The notes under the pieces are model-generated. The model was not told the DNA's origin. It ran no database searches and saw only the letters and a list, made by a program, of their open reading frames with translations. Made by a program: the position numbers and the translations under genes. A stretch of 64,000 nt of DNA from Legionella saoudiensis (lineage in GTDB: Bacteria > Pseudomonadota > Gammaproteobacteria > Legionellales > Legionellaceae), in assembly GCF_001465875.1 (NCBI RefSeq), contig NZ_LN901323.1, positions 188,501-252,500 on the forward strand, in the 5' to 3' direction. This document shows, piece after piece, positions 19,014 through 27,376 of the stretch (its first letter is position 1; each line of letters opens with the position of its first letter).

Positions 19014-19931
19014 TTAAACATTACCAACATATTTCAAACCAACGTATGGGCCAGAAGCACCAAAGTCAGCAGAGTAGTTTGCACCATTGAATGCTGAAAC
19101 ATGGTTAAACGCATTGAAGTAGTTGAACCACATGTAACCAGCATCTAAAGTAACATCGCCTTGAGCCATAGAGTAAGTGTAGTTAGCACCTAACTTAGCT
19201 TCTAATTCTGGAATGATTGCAGTTTTAGAACCATGGTAAGCAACTAAAGGCTCAGCAGTTTCAAGGAATGCAGATTGGAACTTGTTATTGCCAACTAATA
19301 CAGCAGCTGCTGCTTTAGCGTAAATACCAAATCCGTTACCGAATACATAGTTCATGTCCAGACCAGTACGTGGACCGAAACCGTTGAACTGAGCACTGTA
19401 ACCATCAACAGCAGCAAGACCAGTTGGAGTTACAGCAGCCCAACCTGCGTTGTGCTTAGCACGAGCCCATTGGAAACCGCCATGGAAACGCATTTTTTTG
19501 TTAGCACTGAAATCAACGAATTGACCTAATTCACCGTTCACAGCATCCCATTTGTACTTAGATCCAGCTGCTACGTTATAAGCAACGTCATCAAATGTGC
19601 CAGAGAAGCCGAAGCGATTTGTTTTAGTATCTAAATGATACCAAGTTAAAGTTACATCGTTACCAGTATTGAAGTGGTAAGAACCTTCTAATTGAAAACC
19701 CCAGTTCCAACGAGTGTGGTCACGGAAGTTACCAGTTGCATCAGGAACGCCGATGAATTGGTTGCTATTAACGATTTGCAAATCAATAGCTTGGCCGCTG
19801 ATGTCCCAAGCAGTACGCTCACAAGGAACAGTTACGTTTCCTGGGGTGCATACTGGACCCATTGTACCTGCAAATACTGCACTGCTACCTAAAGCGAGTA
19901 CCGCTAATGCTGTTTTTTTCAAACTAAACAT
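19014..19931 (-). CDS. Legionella major outer membrane protein (MOMP), paralogue 2
   Basis: 305 aa. Signal peptide [20 protein letters not shown] + A, then [50 protein letters not shown] and C-terminus VGLKYVGNV. It is the same length class as paralogue 1 and nearly identical in long stretches, so this pair is the most recent duplication in the block and the likely counterpart of classical MOMP (OmpS). It has a strong-looking promoter (TTGACT-17-GATACT, 20046-20074) and a GGAG RBS; high expression is inferred. The two Cys residues at the N-terminus are the kind that cross-link MOMP chains. Confidence 0.92.
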   Translation of the reverse strand: MFSLKKTALAVLALGSSAVFAGTMGPVCTPGNVTVPCERTAWDISGQAIDLQIVNSNQFIGVPDATGNFRDHTRWNWGFQLEGSYHFNTGNDVTLTWYHLDTKTNRFGFSGTFDDVAYNVAAGSKYKWDAVNGELGQFVDFSANKKMRFHGGFQWARAKHNAGWAAVTPTGLAAVDGYSAQFNGFGPRTGLDMNYVFGNGFGIYAKAAAAVLVGNNKFQSAFLETAEPLVAYHGSKTAIIPELEAKLGANYTYSMAQGDVTLDAGYMWFNYFNAFNHVSAFNGANYSADFGASGPYVGLKYVGNV

Positions 19932-20045
19932 GCGTAGTCTCCATATAAGTTATTATTAAGTTCCAATTTTGTTAGTAACTTACACAAAGAAGCTATTAAC
20001 AAAACATGCACGCCCGTTATTTGACGTAAGCATGAAAAGGTGAGC

Positions 20046-20074
20046 AGTATCTATACGGAGAGAAAATAAGTCAA
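20046..20074 (-). promoter_or_regulatory. Promoter of MOMP paralogue 2
   Basis: On the minus strand TTGACT (20069-20074) and GATACT (20046-20051) are spaced exactly 17 bp, giving a 5' UTR of about 110 nt. The extended -35 reads TTGACTTATTTTC. Confidence 0.65.
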
Positions 20075-20191
20075 GACAATTAGGTAAAAAAACTAAGCTT
20101 TATAGGGATTTTTTTTCGGTTACTGTGTCTATTCGATACAATATGAGAGTTATTAATTCATTTTGCGCGGATAATAAATTTGTGCTTTTCT

Positions 20192-20229
20192 AAAAAATCA
20201 CCCCATCTCTTCTCTGAGAAATGGGGTGA
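20192..20229 (-). terminator. Rho-independent terminator of MOMP paralogue 1
   Basis: On the minus strand the stem TCACCCCAT (revcomp of 20221-20229) pairs with ATGGGGTGA (20198-20206) around a loop of about 14 nt and is followed by TTTTTTAG. It lies 38 bp beyond the stop codon at 20267. Confidence 0.75.
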
Positions 20230-20266
20230 AAAAGTGGGAGATTAAGCAAAATGTAACATGTACAAA

Positions 20267-21187
20267 TTAAACATTACCTACGTACTTCAAACCAACGTAA
20301 GGACCAGAAGCTCCGAAATCCATAGTTCTTGCAGTATTAGTAACAGCACTAACATTGCTTAACGCATTGAAGTAGTTGAACCACATGTAACCAGCATCCA
20401 GAGTAATATCTCCTTGAGCCATTGAGTACGTATAGTTAGCGCCTAATTTAGCCTCTAATTCAGGAACGATAGAAGTTTTAGAACCATGATAAGCAGTTCC
20501 TACGATATCAAAGTTAGAAGCACCTGAATTAAACTTAGAGCTACCCACTAAAATTGCTGCAGCTGCTTTAGCATAAATGCCAAAACCATAGCCAGCAAAT
20601 ACATAGTTCATGTCAAGACCTGTACGTGGACCAAAACCGTTGTATTGAGTATTGCCCCAAGAATCAAAATCAACTGTAGTTTCATTACCGATAGCTACTG
20701 CGTGATCAGTCTTAACACGAGCCCATTGGAAACCACCATGGAAACGCATTTTTTTGTTCGCGCTGAAATCAACGAATTGACCTAATTCGCCATTAACAGC
20801 ATCCCACTTACGACCAACATTCGCGTAACCAGGAACACCTACGACGCCATCAAAATCAGAAACGAAACCAAAGCGGTGTCTGCTAGCATCTAAATGGTAC
20901 CAAGTTAATGTAACATCGTTACCCGTGTTGAAGTGGTAAGAACCTTCTATTTGGAAGCCCCAGTTCCAACGACTGTGATCGCGGAAATTCCCAGCGGCAT
21001 CAGCAATAAAGAAATCGTTGTTGTTAACGATTTGTAAATCAATGGCTTGACCACCAATATCCCATGCAGTGCGCTCACATGGTACGGTCACATTTCCTGG
21101 AGTGCAGACAGGTCCCATTGTTCCTGCAAAAACTGCACTACTACCTAAAGCGAGTACTGCTGCTGTTGTCTTTTTCAAACTTAACAT
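20267..21187 (-). CDS. Legionella major outer membrane protein (MOMP), paralogue 1
   Basis: 306 aa. Signal peptide [20 protein letters not shown] + [36 protein letters not shown], then [13 protein letters not shown] and C-terminus VGLKYVGNV. It differs from paralogue 2 mainly in the surface-loop regions around residues 50-65, 100-125 and 155-180. A GGAG RBS precedes the ATG. TTGATT-16-CATACT at 21309-21336 is a weaker promoter than that of paralogue 2. It has a good terminator at 20192-20229, so it is transcribed separately. Confidence 0.92.
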   Translation of the reverse strand: MLSLKKTTAAVLALGSSAVFAGTMGPVCTPGNVTVPCERTAWDIGGQAIDLQIVNNNDFFIADAAGNFRDHSRWNWGFQIEGSYHFNTGNDVTLTWYHLDASRHRFGFVSDFDGVVGVPGYANVGRKWDAVNGELGQFVDFSANKKMRFHGGFQWARVKTDHAVAIGNETTVDFDSWGNTQYNGFGPRTGLDMNYVFAGYGFGIYAKAAAAILVGSSKFNSGASNFDIVGTAYHGSKTSIVPELEAKLGANYTYSMAQGDITLDAGYMWFNYFNALSNVSAVTNTARTMDFGASGPYVGLKYVGNV

Positions 21188-21308
21188 GCTAAGTCTCCGT
21201 ATTATATTTTTATTTTTATTAATTCTGAGTTTTTACTTGATAACTTACAATTTAAAAGTTACCAGCAGCATGCTTTCGTCGCTTTGGTTCGAAGCATGCA
21301 ACACCATG

Positions 21309-21336
21309 AGTATGGCTTCGAAAATTAATAAATCAA
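21309..21336 (-). promoter_or_regulatory. Probable promoter of MOMP paralogue 1
   Basis: On the minus strand TTGATT (21331-21336) and CATACT (21309-21314) are spaced 16 bp, with the TTGATTTATT version of the array's -35 region. Predicted 5' UTR about 115 nt. Confidence 0.45.
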
Positions 21337-21396
21337 GTAAATTTACAAAAAAAAAATTAATATTTTTCATAAAGATACTTTTTTTGGGCACGGGCA

Positions 21397-22281
21397 TTAT
21401 TTTTTAATCAGAGTGACAACAACTCTCCTATTTTCGGCACGTCCAGCGTCTGTGTCATTTCTAGCCACTGGTTTTAATGCGCCTAACCATGTGACCGATA
21501 ACTGCTCTTCAGGAACCCCTAAAGTTATTAAATAATTTTGTACAGCCTGTGCACGATATTGCGAGATCGCATTGTTGTAACCCTTGCGACCACTTTCATC
21601 GGCGTAACCAATTATGCGAATCACTTTAATTTGATGATCGGCAGCAGTATAGCGTGCAATGCGACGTAACTGCTCTTTATCCTGATCGGACAGTTCGCGG
21701 CTATCAGGGGCAAAATGAAAAACGCTCTCTTTTACCCGATCAAAGCCAAAAGGTAATAAATTACTAATGCAGCGCTGGTAATGAGAATAGGGCGCTTGAA
21801 AACCTCGTGGCGTCAACGCCACGCTAACATCAAATCCTATATCCGAGCGATACTTAAATGTAGGTTCATAGCCTTGGGACAAATATGTTAATAATTTCAA
21901 GGTTGAATCCCGCTTTAAAAAGATTCCATAGGCACCTGGATTTACCGTTAATGAGCCTACCCTATATGTCACTCCATCAGGTTTCCACATGGGAGCTCTA
22001 GCGATAAGCCTCGCCGGTAGAGGACGAGTCACTGCATCCCATTTACGTAAAACGAAATGGGGCGGTTGCGCGGCAAATTGTTCGAAATACCCGATTCCGT
22101 AATTAGGTATTGTTAGTGATAGACCACAACGGATTGGATTACCAGTTACCTTCCAACTTTTTTCTCCTCCCATTGGAAAGGCATAATTGATTGGTGCCAT
22201 TGCGAACGTTGTACTTACAGCGAGTGCGTAGCTAACTGCAACGCGTTTTACAAACGCGTATCTATTATTACTGAATTCCAT
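21397..22281 (-). CDS. motY: MotY-like OmpA-domain protein
   Basis: MotY forms part of the T ring around the flagellar motor of polar flagellates and binds peptidoglycan. The 294-aa protein has a signal sequence (about 1-34), an N-terminal MotY_N-like beta domain and a C-terminal OmpA/MotB peptidoglycan-binding domain (about 170-294) with the SDQDKEQLRRIARY, GYADESGRKGYN and LSQYRAQAVQNYL segments and NRRVVVTLIKK end. The gene lies next to pyrC and rnt, an arrangement also found for motY in Pseudomonas. The flagellar role is inferred from family and context; no other motor genes are in this window. Confidence 0.8.
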   Translation of the reverse strand: MEFSNNRYAFVKRVAVSYALAVSTTFAMAPINYAFPMGGEKSWKVTGNPIRCGLSLTIPNYGIGYFEQFAAQPPHFVLRKWDAVTRPLPARLIARAPMWKPDGVTYRVGSLTVNPGAYGIFLKRDSTLKLLTYLSQGYEPTFKYRSDIGFDVSVALTPRGFQAPYSHYQRCISNLLPFGFDRVKESVFHFAPDSRELSDQDKEQLRRIARYTAADHQIKVIRIIGYADESGRKGYNNAISQYRAQAVQNYLITLGVPEEQLSVTWLGALKPVARNDTDAGRAENRRVVVTLIKK

Positions 22282-22350
22282 TATTAATAATCCCCATGAT
22301 TGAATTCATGTTATCCTTAGATATCGACACTGTTTTAAGAATCTTTAATT

Positions 22351-23385
22351 ATGAAATCACTAATTATCAGCCAACCGGACGACTGGCATGTTCATTTTAG
22401 GGATAATGAGGTATTAGAACATACGGTAGCAGCCAGCGCAGAACATTTTGCCCGAGTCTTAGTAATGCCTAATCTCAAGCCTGCCTTAACTACTTTATCT
22501 GCAATTAGTGCCTATAGAGAAAGGATTCTTGCGGTCTTGCCTAGCAACCATCATTTCACACCCTATATGACGTTCTACTTAAATGAATCCGTCACCGCCG
22601 CTGAATTAGAACAAGCAGCGAATTCACCTTATGTATTAGGCGCCAAACTTTATCCAGCCGGAGCAACTACTAACTCGGAAGCAGGAGCTAAGTCCCTGAA
22701 GGCGCTGTATCCTCTACTTGAGGTCATGCAGGAACAAAATCTGGTATTGCAAATTCATGGTGAGGTAACGCATAGCGATATTTTTGAACGCGAAGCCTTA
22801 TTTATCGATGAATATCTAAAGCCTTTAATTCTTAATTTTCCTAGGCTGCGCATCATCCTGGAACATATTTCTACAAAAACCGCAGTCGACTTTGTCAACG
22901 AAGCCCCAGCAACAGTTGCCGCTACCATTACTCCTCACCATTTAATGTATAACCGGAATCAATTATTGGCGGGAGGAATTAGGCCGCATTATTACTGCCT
23001 ACCTATTTTAAAGCATGAACGCGATCAAAAGGCTCTACAACAAGCAGCATGCAGCGGGAATCCTAAATTTTTTGCCGGTACGGACAGTGCACCGCATAGT
23101 ATCCACAGCAAAGAAAACGCGTGTGGTTGTGCAGGGATTTATTCCGCACCCTTTGCTCTTGCACTTTACGCCCAAGTATTTGCTGAGTTAGATCAATTAG
23201 CCAAACTTAATCATTTTATGAGTCATTATGGAGCTGCGTTTTATCAACTACCCATTAACCAGCAGCAGATTGAATTGATTAAGTCGCCACAAACCCTACC
23301 AAAAACAATGCCATTGGGTACAGAGCGAGTCGTACCGATTGCTGCAGGTGAAACAATCCAATGGAGTATTCATGTCCCCTCTTGA
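22351..23385 (+). CDS. pyrC: Dihydroorotase
   Basis: PyrC cyclises N-carbamoyl-aspartate to dihydroorotate in pyrimidine synthesis. The 344-aa length is that of the class II PyrC group. Visible zinc-ligand motifs are PDDWHVHFRD near residues 9-18 (HxH), the carbamylated Lys in GAKLYPAGAT, HGEVTH, EHISTKTA, and the final Asp in GTDSAPH. The gene runs opposite to motY. Its 3' end overlaps the start of rnt by 14 bp, so the two are translationally coupled. Confidence 0.95.
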   Translation: MKSLIISQPDDWHVHFRDNEVLEHTVAASAEHFARVLVMPNLKPALTTLSAISAYRERILAVLPSNHHFTPYMTFYLNESVTAAELEQAANSPYVLGAKLYPAGATTNSEAGAKSLKALYPLLEVMQEQNLVLQIHGEVTHSDIFEREALFIDEYLKPLILNFPRLRIILEHISTKTAVDFVNEAPATVAATITPHHLMYNRNQLLAGGIRPHYYCLPILKHERDQKALQQAACSGNPKFFAGTDSAPHSIHSKENACGCAGIYSAPFALALYAQVFAELDQLAKLNHFMSHYGAAFYQLPINQQQIELIKSPQTLPKTMPLGTERVVPIAAGETIQWSIHVPS

Positions 23386-24025
23386 TAATGTATTGAGTAG
23401 TACCATGAAAGGTCGCTTTCGCGGCTTTTTGCCAGTAGTTGTCGATGTTGAAACGGCGGGGGTAAATCCGCAGAAAAATGCTCTGCTGGAAATGTGTGTT
23501 GTTTTACTCACCATGGATAAACAAGGTAATTTACAGCGTGGCACCAGCCACTTTGAGCATATTTTACCTTTTGCTGGCGCGGAGCTTGACCAAAAATCAC
23601 TCGAATTTAATCAAATCGATCCCTTTCAACCCCTTCGCTTTGCTTTAGAGGAAAAAATCGCTCTAGAACAGTTGTTTAAACCTATTTTTAGCGCCATCAA
23701 ACAGCAGAATTGCCAACGAGCAGTACTGGTGGGTCATAATGCCTGGTTTGATTTATTGTTTATCAAAGAGGCGGTAAAAAGAACGGGGTTAGAATCCCCC
23801 TTCCATGCCTTTACCTGCTTTGATACGGCTACTTTAGGTGGTTTGATTTATGGACAAACTGTGCTGGCAAAGGCCGCTCAAGCAGCAGGGATTCCGTTTA
23901 ACACGCATGAGGCACATTCAGCCATTTATGACGCGGAAAAAACAGCGGATCTTTTTTGTGAAATGACCAATAGTTGGCGAAGATTGCAGCTTAATAATAA
24001 AGAAAACCAGGCAAAGGATATATAA
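23372..24025 (+). CDS. rnt: Ribonuclease T
   Basis: RNase T is a DEDD-type 3'-5' exoribonuclease that matures tRNA and other stable RNA 3' ends. The 217-aa form from the ATG at 23372 (MSPLDNVL) has GGAG upstream and overlaps pyrC by 14 bp; an earlier start at 23339 would add residues translated from pyrC sequence. Catalytic elements are VVDVETAGVNP (Exo I), HNAWFDLLF (Exo II) and HSAIYDAEKTADLF (Exo III). The C-terminus is slightly longer than in E. coli (215 aa). It is probably co-transcribed with pyrC. Confidence 0.94.
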   Translation: MSPLDNVLSSTMKGRFRGFLPVVVDVETAGVNPQKNALLEMCVVLLTMDKQGNLQRGTSHFEHILPFAGAELDQKSLEFNQIDPFQPLRFALEEKIALEQLFKPIFSAIKQQNCQRAVLVGHNAWFDLLFIKEAVKRTGLESPFHAFTCFDTATLGGLIYGQTVLAKAAQAAGIPFNTHEAHSAIYDAEKTADLFCEMTNSWRRLQLNNKENQAKDI

Positions 24026-24087
24026 ATATAGCCTTTATTAATGCAGCATAAGAAATTGTACTTAAAATAAAAAAGCCGTTATTGTGC

Positions 24088-24116
24088 GGACGAAGTAACT
24101 CTGGGCTCCTTCGTCC
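24088..24116. terminator. Hairpin between convergent rnt and peroxiredoxin genes
   Basis: Stem GGACGAAG / CTTCGTCC with a 13-nt loop. A T-rich tract follows on the minus strand after a further 13 bp. It is a plausible bidirectional transcript end, of modest quality. Confidence 0.35.
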
Positions 24117-24128
24117 ACCCAACTTGCA

Positions 24129-24734
24129 TTATAATGAGCCTGAGTGCTCTGCAAGATATTCAGCAACACCTTCTGGAGAGGCCGTCATACCCGCTTGCCC
24201 CTTTCTCCAACCAGCAGGACATACTTCCCCTTTTTCTTCGAAGAATTGAACGGCATCAATTGTTCTTAAAAGCTCATCAACGTTACGGCCGATTGGTAAA
24301 TCATTCACAATTTGTGCGCGAACCATACCTTTAGTGTCGATAATAAATGCACCACGAAATGCCACACCAGCAGCAGGATGCTCTACACCGTAAGCTTGGC
24401 AAATACTATGAGTCATATCCGCTGCCATAGTGTAACGAACTGGGCCAATTCCGCCTTTTTCTACAGGAGTATTTCTGTATGCGTTATGTGTAAAATGAGA
24501 ATCGATAGACACAGCAACCACTTCCACATTACGGCTTTTGAATTCATCCATACGATGATCTAAAGCAATCAGCTCAGAAGGGCATACAAAAGTAAAATCT
24601 AAAGGATAGAAAAACACTAATCCATATTTGCCTTTGATGTGCTCATGCAAATTAAATTTATCGATAATTTCACCATTGCCCATCACCGCAGCTACGGTAA
24701 AATCAGGAGCTTTACGTCCGACTAGTACACTCAT
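24129..24734 (-). CDS. Typical 2-Cys peroxiredoxin (AhpC/TSA family)
   Basis: Reduces hydrogen and organic peroxides with thioredoxin-type or AhpF-type electron donors. The 201-aa form from the ATG at 24734 starts MSVLVGRKAPDFT and has GGAG upstream; an ATG 24 bp further upstream is less likely. The peroxidatic Cys51 is in FTFVCPSEL and the resolving Cys172 in EVCPAGW, so this is a typical 2-Cys enzyme, with the C-terminal YF-like tail region. It lies next to grxD, as in the rnt-peroxiredoxin-grxD order seen in Pseudomonas. Confidence 0.93.
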   Translation of the reverse strand: MSVLVGRKAPDFTVAAVMGNGEIIDKFNLHEHIKGKYGLVFFYPLDFTFVCPSELIALDHRMDEFKSRNVEVVAVSIDSHFTHNAYRNTPVEKGGIGPVRYTMAADMTHSICQAYGVEHPAAGVAFRGAFIIDTKGMVRAQIVNDLPIGRNVDELLRTIDAVQFFEEKGEVCPAGWRKGQAGMTASPEGVAEYLAEHSGSL

Positions 24735-24867
24735 TCTATGATCTCCATTGGCGCGCAAGAGAGAGCCTTGCGCAAATTATTATTATCGAGAGCAGCTTAT
24801 ATTCCGCCGGTCTAAGGCCCAAAGCAAGATCGATTACTTGAACCCAGAACGCAAAATATAATAACCT

Positions 24868-25185
24868 TTATACAGCAATTGCATCACGTAACATGGTTTC
24901 TAACTCACCTTGCTGAAATAATTCAGCAATAATATCAGAGCCGCCAATCAATTCGCCTTTAACATATAACTGAGGGAAAGTCGGCCAATCAGAAACCTGT
25001 GGTAGCATTTGACGGATATCAGGATTGGCAAGAACATCTACGTAAGCAAAATCAACACCACAAGCCTCGATGCATTGTACTGCACGCGCAGAAAAACCAC
25101 ATTGAGGCATCTTTGGTGAGCCTTTCATGTAGAGCAGAATAGTATTTTCTGCGATTTGCTTTTTAATTTTTTCGATTGTATCCAC
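24868..25185 (-). CDS. grxD: Monothiol glutaredoxin GrxD
   Basis: Monothiol Grx4-type protein that binds and transfers [2Fe-2S] clusters, working with BolA proteins. The 105-aa product has the CGFS motif (Cys29), the KGSPKMPQ lead-in, the TVP-like WPTFPQLY turn and the GGSDII glutathione-binding segment. The start at 25185 gives MDTIEKIKKQI. The usual length is 103-115 aa. It forms a minus-strand pair with the peroxiredoxin gene, 133 bp apart, in the opposite direction to sodB. Confidence 0.94.
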   Translation of the reverse strand: MDTIEKIKKQIAENTILLYMKGSPKMPQCGFSARAVQCIEACGVDFAYVDVLANPDIRQMLPQVSDWPTFPQLYVKGELIGGSDIIAELFQQGELETMLRDAIAV

Positions 25186-25359
25186 GCTCGTGTACCTTTA
25201 AAATAAATAAAAACGCTAATTATGGCGAAAAGCAAGCACGGCCGCAACTTATTTCATTCCCCTTACCTCGACTCATTAAGGTAAATGGCAGCTACCCACA
25301 ACGTCCAAATTAATATTTATTGCATTAATAATAGGCAGGGAATCTTAAGGAAATATTAA

Positions 25360-25387
25360 TTGAATATCATATTTGTCCTGCTACACT
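25360..25387 (+). promoter_or_regulatory. Probable promoter of sodB
   Basis: TTGAAT (25360-25365) and TACACT (25382-25387) are spaced 16 bp, 29 bp upstream of the sodB ATG and just before the AAGGAG RBS. Confidence 0.45.
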
Positions 25388-25415
25388 TAGGGCACTCACA
25401 AATAAGGAGAACTTT

Positions 25416-25994
25416 ATGACTTTTACTTTGCCAAAATTACCCTATGAAATGGATGCGTTGGCCCCTCATATTTCTAAAGAAACTTTGGAATATCATTATG
25501 GAAAACACCATCAAGCTTACGTGAATAACTTGAATAAATTAATTCCTGGAACAGAATTCGAATCCATGTCGCTTGAAGACATCATCATGAAATCCAAAGG
25601 TGGAGTATTTAATAATGCCGCACAAATTTGGAACCATACTTTCTATTGGCATTGTTTGAGCCCTAATGGCGGTGGCGAGCCAAATGGTAAGCTTGCTGAG
25701 GCCATTAATAAACACTTCGGTTCTTTTAGCACTTTTAAAGAGCAATTTACTCAAGCAGCAGCCACTACATTTGGTTCAGGCTGGGCTTGGTTGGCGCAAG
25801 ATAAGGCTGGTGATTTAAAGATTATGAGTACCAGCAATGCAGGTACACCAATGACGGAAGGCTTGACCGCTCTTTTGACCTGTGACGTATGGGAGCATGC
25901 TTATTATATTGATTACCGTAATGCGCGTCCTGATTATATCAGTGCATTTTGGTCATTAGTGAATTGGGACTTTGTCTCTGATAATATGAAGTAA
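25416..25994 (+). CDS. sodB: Superoxide dismutase, iron type
   Basis: Converts superoxide to hydrogen peroxide and oxygen in the cytosol. The 192-aa length is that of bacterial Fe-SOD. Metal ligands are visible as His27 (HYGKHH region), His in WNHTFYWH (about 74), Asp in DVWEHAYY (about 157) and the His of the same motif. [19 protein letters not shown] is the iron-type form of the active-site helix. The AAGGAG RBS is optimal. Downstream, a long palindrome at 26039-26072 separates it from argD. Confidence 0.95.
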   Translation: MTFTLPKLPYEMDALAPHISKETLEYHYGKHHQAYVNNLNKLIPGTEFESMSLEDIIMKSKGGVFNNAAQIWNHTFYWHCLSPNGGGEPNGKLAEAINKHFGSFSTFKEQFTQAAATTFGSGWAWLAQDKAGDLKIMSTSNAGTPMTEGLTALLTCDVWEHAYYIDYRNARPDYISAFWSLVNWDFVSDNMK

Positions 25995-26038
25995 GTGATG
26001 GGACTGCCGAGTCACTACCATTAAATAAACGCTTAGTC

Positions 26039-26072
26039 ATTGTAGGCTGGGCTGCTAAGCCCAGCCTACAAT
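26039..26072. repeat. Palindrome, GTAGGCTGGGC type
   Basis: Perfect inverted repeat with 14-bp arms ATTGTAGGCTGGGC / GCCCAGCCTACAAT and a 6-nt loop, between sodB and argD. It shares its arm motif GTAGGCTGG with the longer repeat at 12423-12510. It may also end the sodB transcript. Confidence 0.7.
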
Positions 26073-26141
26073 ATTTTTCAGCCGCCAGAAGTTTTTAATG
26101 GACATTAAAACGGCAAAGAGATTATAAAAGGAAGATAGATA

Positions 26142-27308
26142 ATGGCTTTAATTACTAGCTACAATCCCATGCCTATAACCTTTACTCATGGTGAAGGCGT
26201 CTGGCTTTATGACGACCAGGGAAAAGCATATCTTGATGGCTTAAGCGGGATAGCCGTTTGTGGGTTAGGGCATGCTCATCCCGATGTCACTAAAACGATA
26301 CAAGACCAAGCAGCAAAACTCTTGCATACCTCCAATACATTTCACATTAAACAGCAAGAGTTACTTGCAGAAAAACTTACCTCAATGACGGGCATGGAAC
26401 AAGTTTTTTTTGCCAACTCAGGTGCAGAAGCCAATGAAGCGGCGATTAAACTCACCCGCCTTTACGGCCATAAAAAAGGTATTGAAACACCTTCTATTAT
26501 TGTTATGGAACGCGCATTTCATGGCCGCACCATGGCCACATTAACGGCCTCAGGCAGCCGTAAAGTACAAGCAGGTTTTGAACCTTTAGTACCTGGATTT
26601 ATCCGCGCCCCCTTTAATGACATTGAGGCCATCCACACCATAGCAGCGAATCGCGAAGATGTGGTTGCAGTAATGCTAGAACCCATTCAAGGTGAGGGCG
26701 GAATTTATGCCGCTGAAGAAGGTTATTTACGTGCCGTAGCTAAATTATGTGAACAACATGATTGGATGCTGATTTTGGATGAAATCCAAACAGGAAATGG
26801 CCGCACCGGTAAATTATATGCATGCATGCACCATGGTATTCAGCCCGATATTCTTACCACCGCGAAAGGCCTGGGTAATGGTGTGCCCATCGGTGCTTGC
26901 CTTATGAGCAAAAAAGCTACGGATTTATTTAAGCCTGGAAATCATGGGTCAACCTTTGGTGGTAATCCCCTTGCCTGTGCTACCGCCTTAACTGTATTGG
27001 AAGTCATTGAGCGTGATAAAATTTGCGAACTGGTTACCCGTAACAGTGCGCTCTTGATGGATAAGCTTATCCAAAACTTAGGTGAGCATCCACATGTTAA
27101 AGCCATTCGTGGTAAAGGCTATATGATTGGCGTGGAACTGGATAGGCCAGCTACAGATATGCGTAATATTGGTTTAGCCAATGGCATTATTTTTAACGTT
27201 ACAGCCGATACCGTCGTACGGTTATTACCTCCACTTACCATCAGCGAAGAAGAAATTGATGAATTAGTGAAACGATTAACACTCACTATTAATCAATTTA
27301 CCCAATAG
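26142..27308 (+). CDS. argD: Acetylornithine aminotransferase
   Basis: PLP-dependent class III aminotransferase that converts N-acetylglutamate semialdehyde to acetylornithine in arginine biosynthesis. The 388-aa protein shows GLSGIAVCGLGHAHP, the PLP-contact segment FANSGAEANEAA, the LDEIQTGNGRTGKL segment and the PLP lysine in TTAKGLGNGVPIG. A GGAAG RBS precedes the ATG. Succinylornithine transaminase activity is a common overlap of this family. The gene appears to be the last core gene before the biosynthetic island. Confidence 0.9.
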   Translation: MALITSYNPMPITFTHGEGVWLYDDQGKAYLDGLSGIAVCGLGHAHPDVTKTIQDQAAKLLHTSNTFHIKQQELLAEKLTSMTGMEQVFFANSGAEANEAAIKLTRLYGHKKGIETPSIIVMERAFHGRTMATLTASGSRKVQAGFEPLVPGFIRAPFNDIEAIHTIAANREDVVAVMLEPIQGEGGIYAAEEGYLRAVAKLCEQHDWMLILDEIQTGNGRTGKLYACMHHGIQPDILTTAKGLGNGVPIGACLMSKKATDLFKPGNHGSTFGGNPLACATALTVLEVIERDKICELVTRNSALLMDKLIQNLGEHPHVKAIRGKGYMIGVELDRPATDMRNIGLANGIIFNVTADTVVRLLPPLTISEEEIDELVKRLTLTINQFTQ

Positions 27309-27376
27309 GATTTATGTTTGGTCCCGATGCGTTATTTACATTAGCCTCCAGATTCCACTGCAATACATCCAAGCCC

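Noticed and set aside
21069-21407. 112-codon plus-strand frame across MOMP paralogue 1 start
   Set aside because: Antisense to the signal peptide region, low-complexity tail in the promoter region; no RBS.
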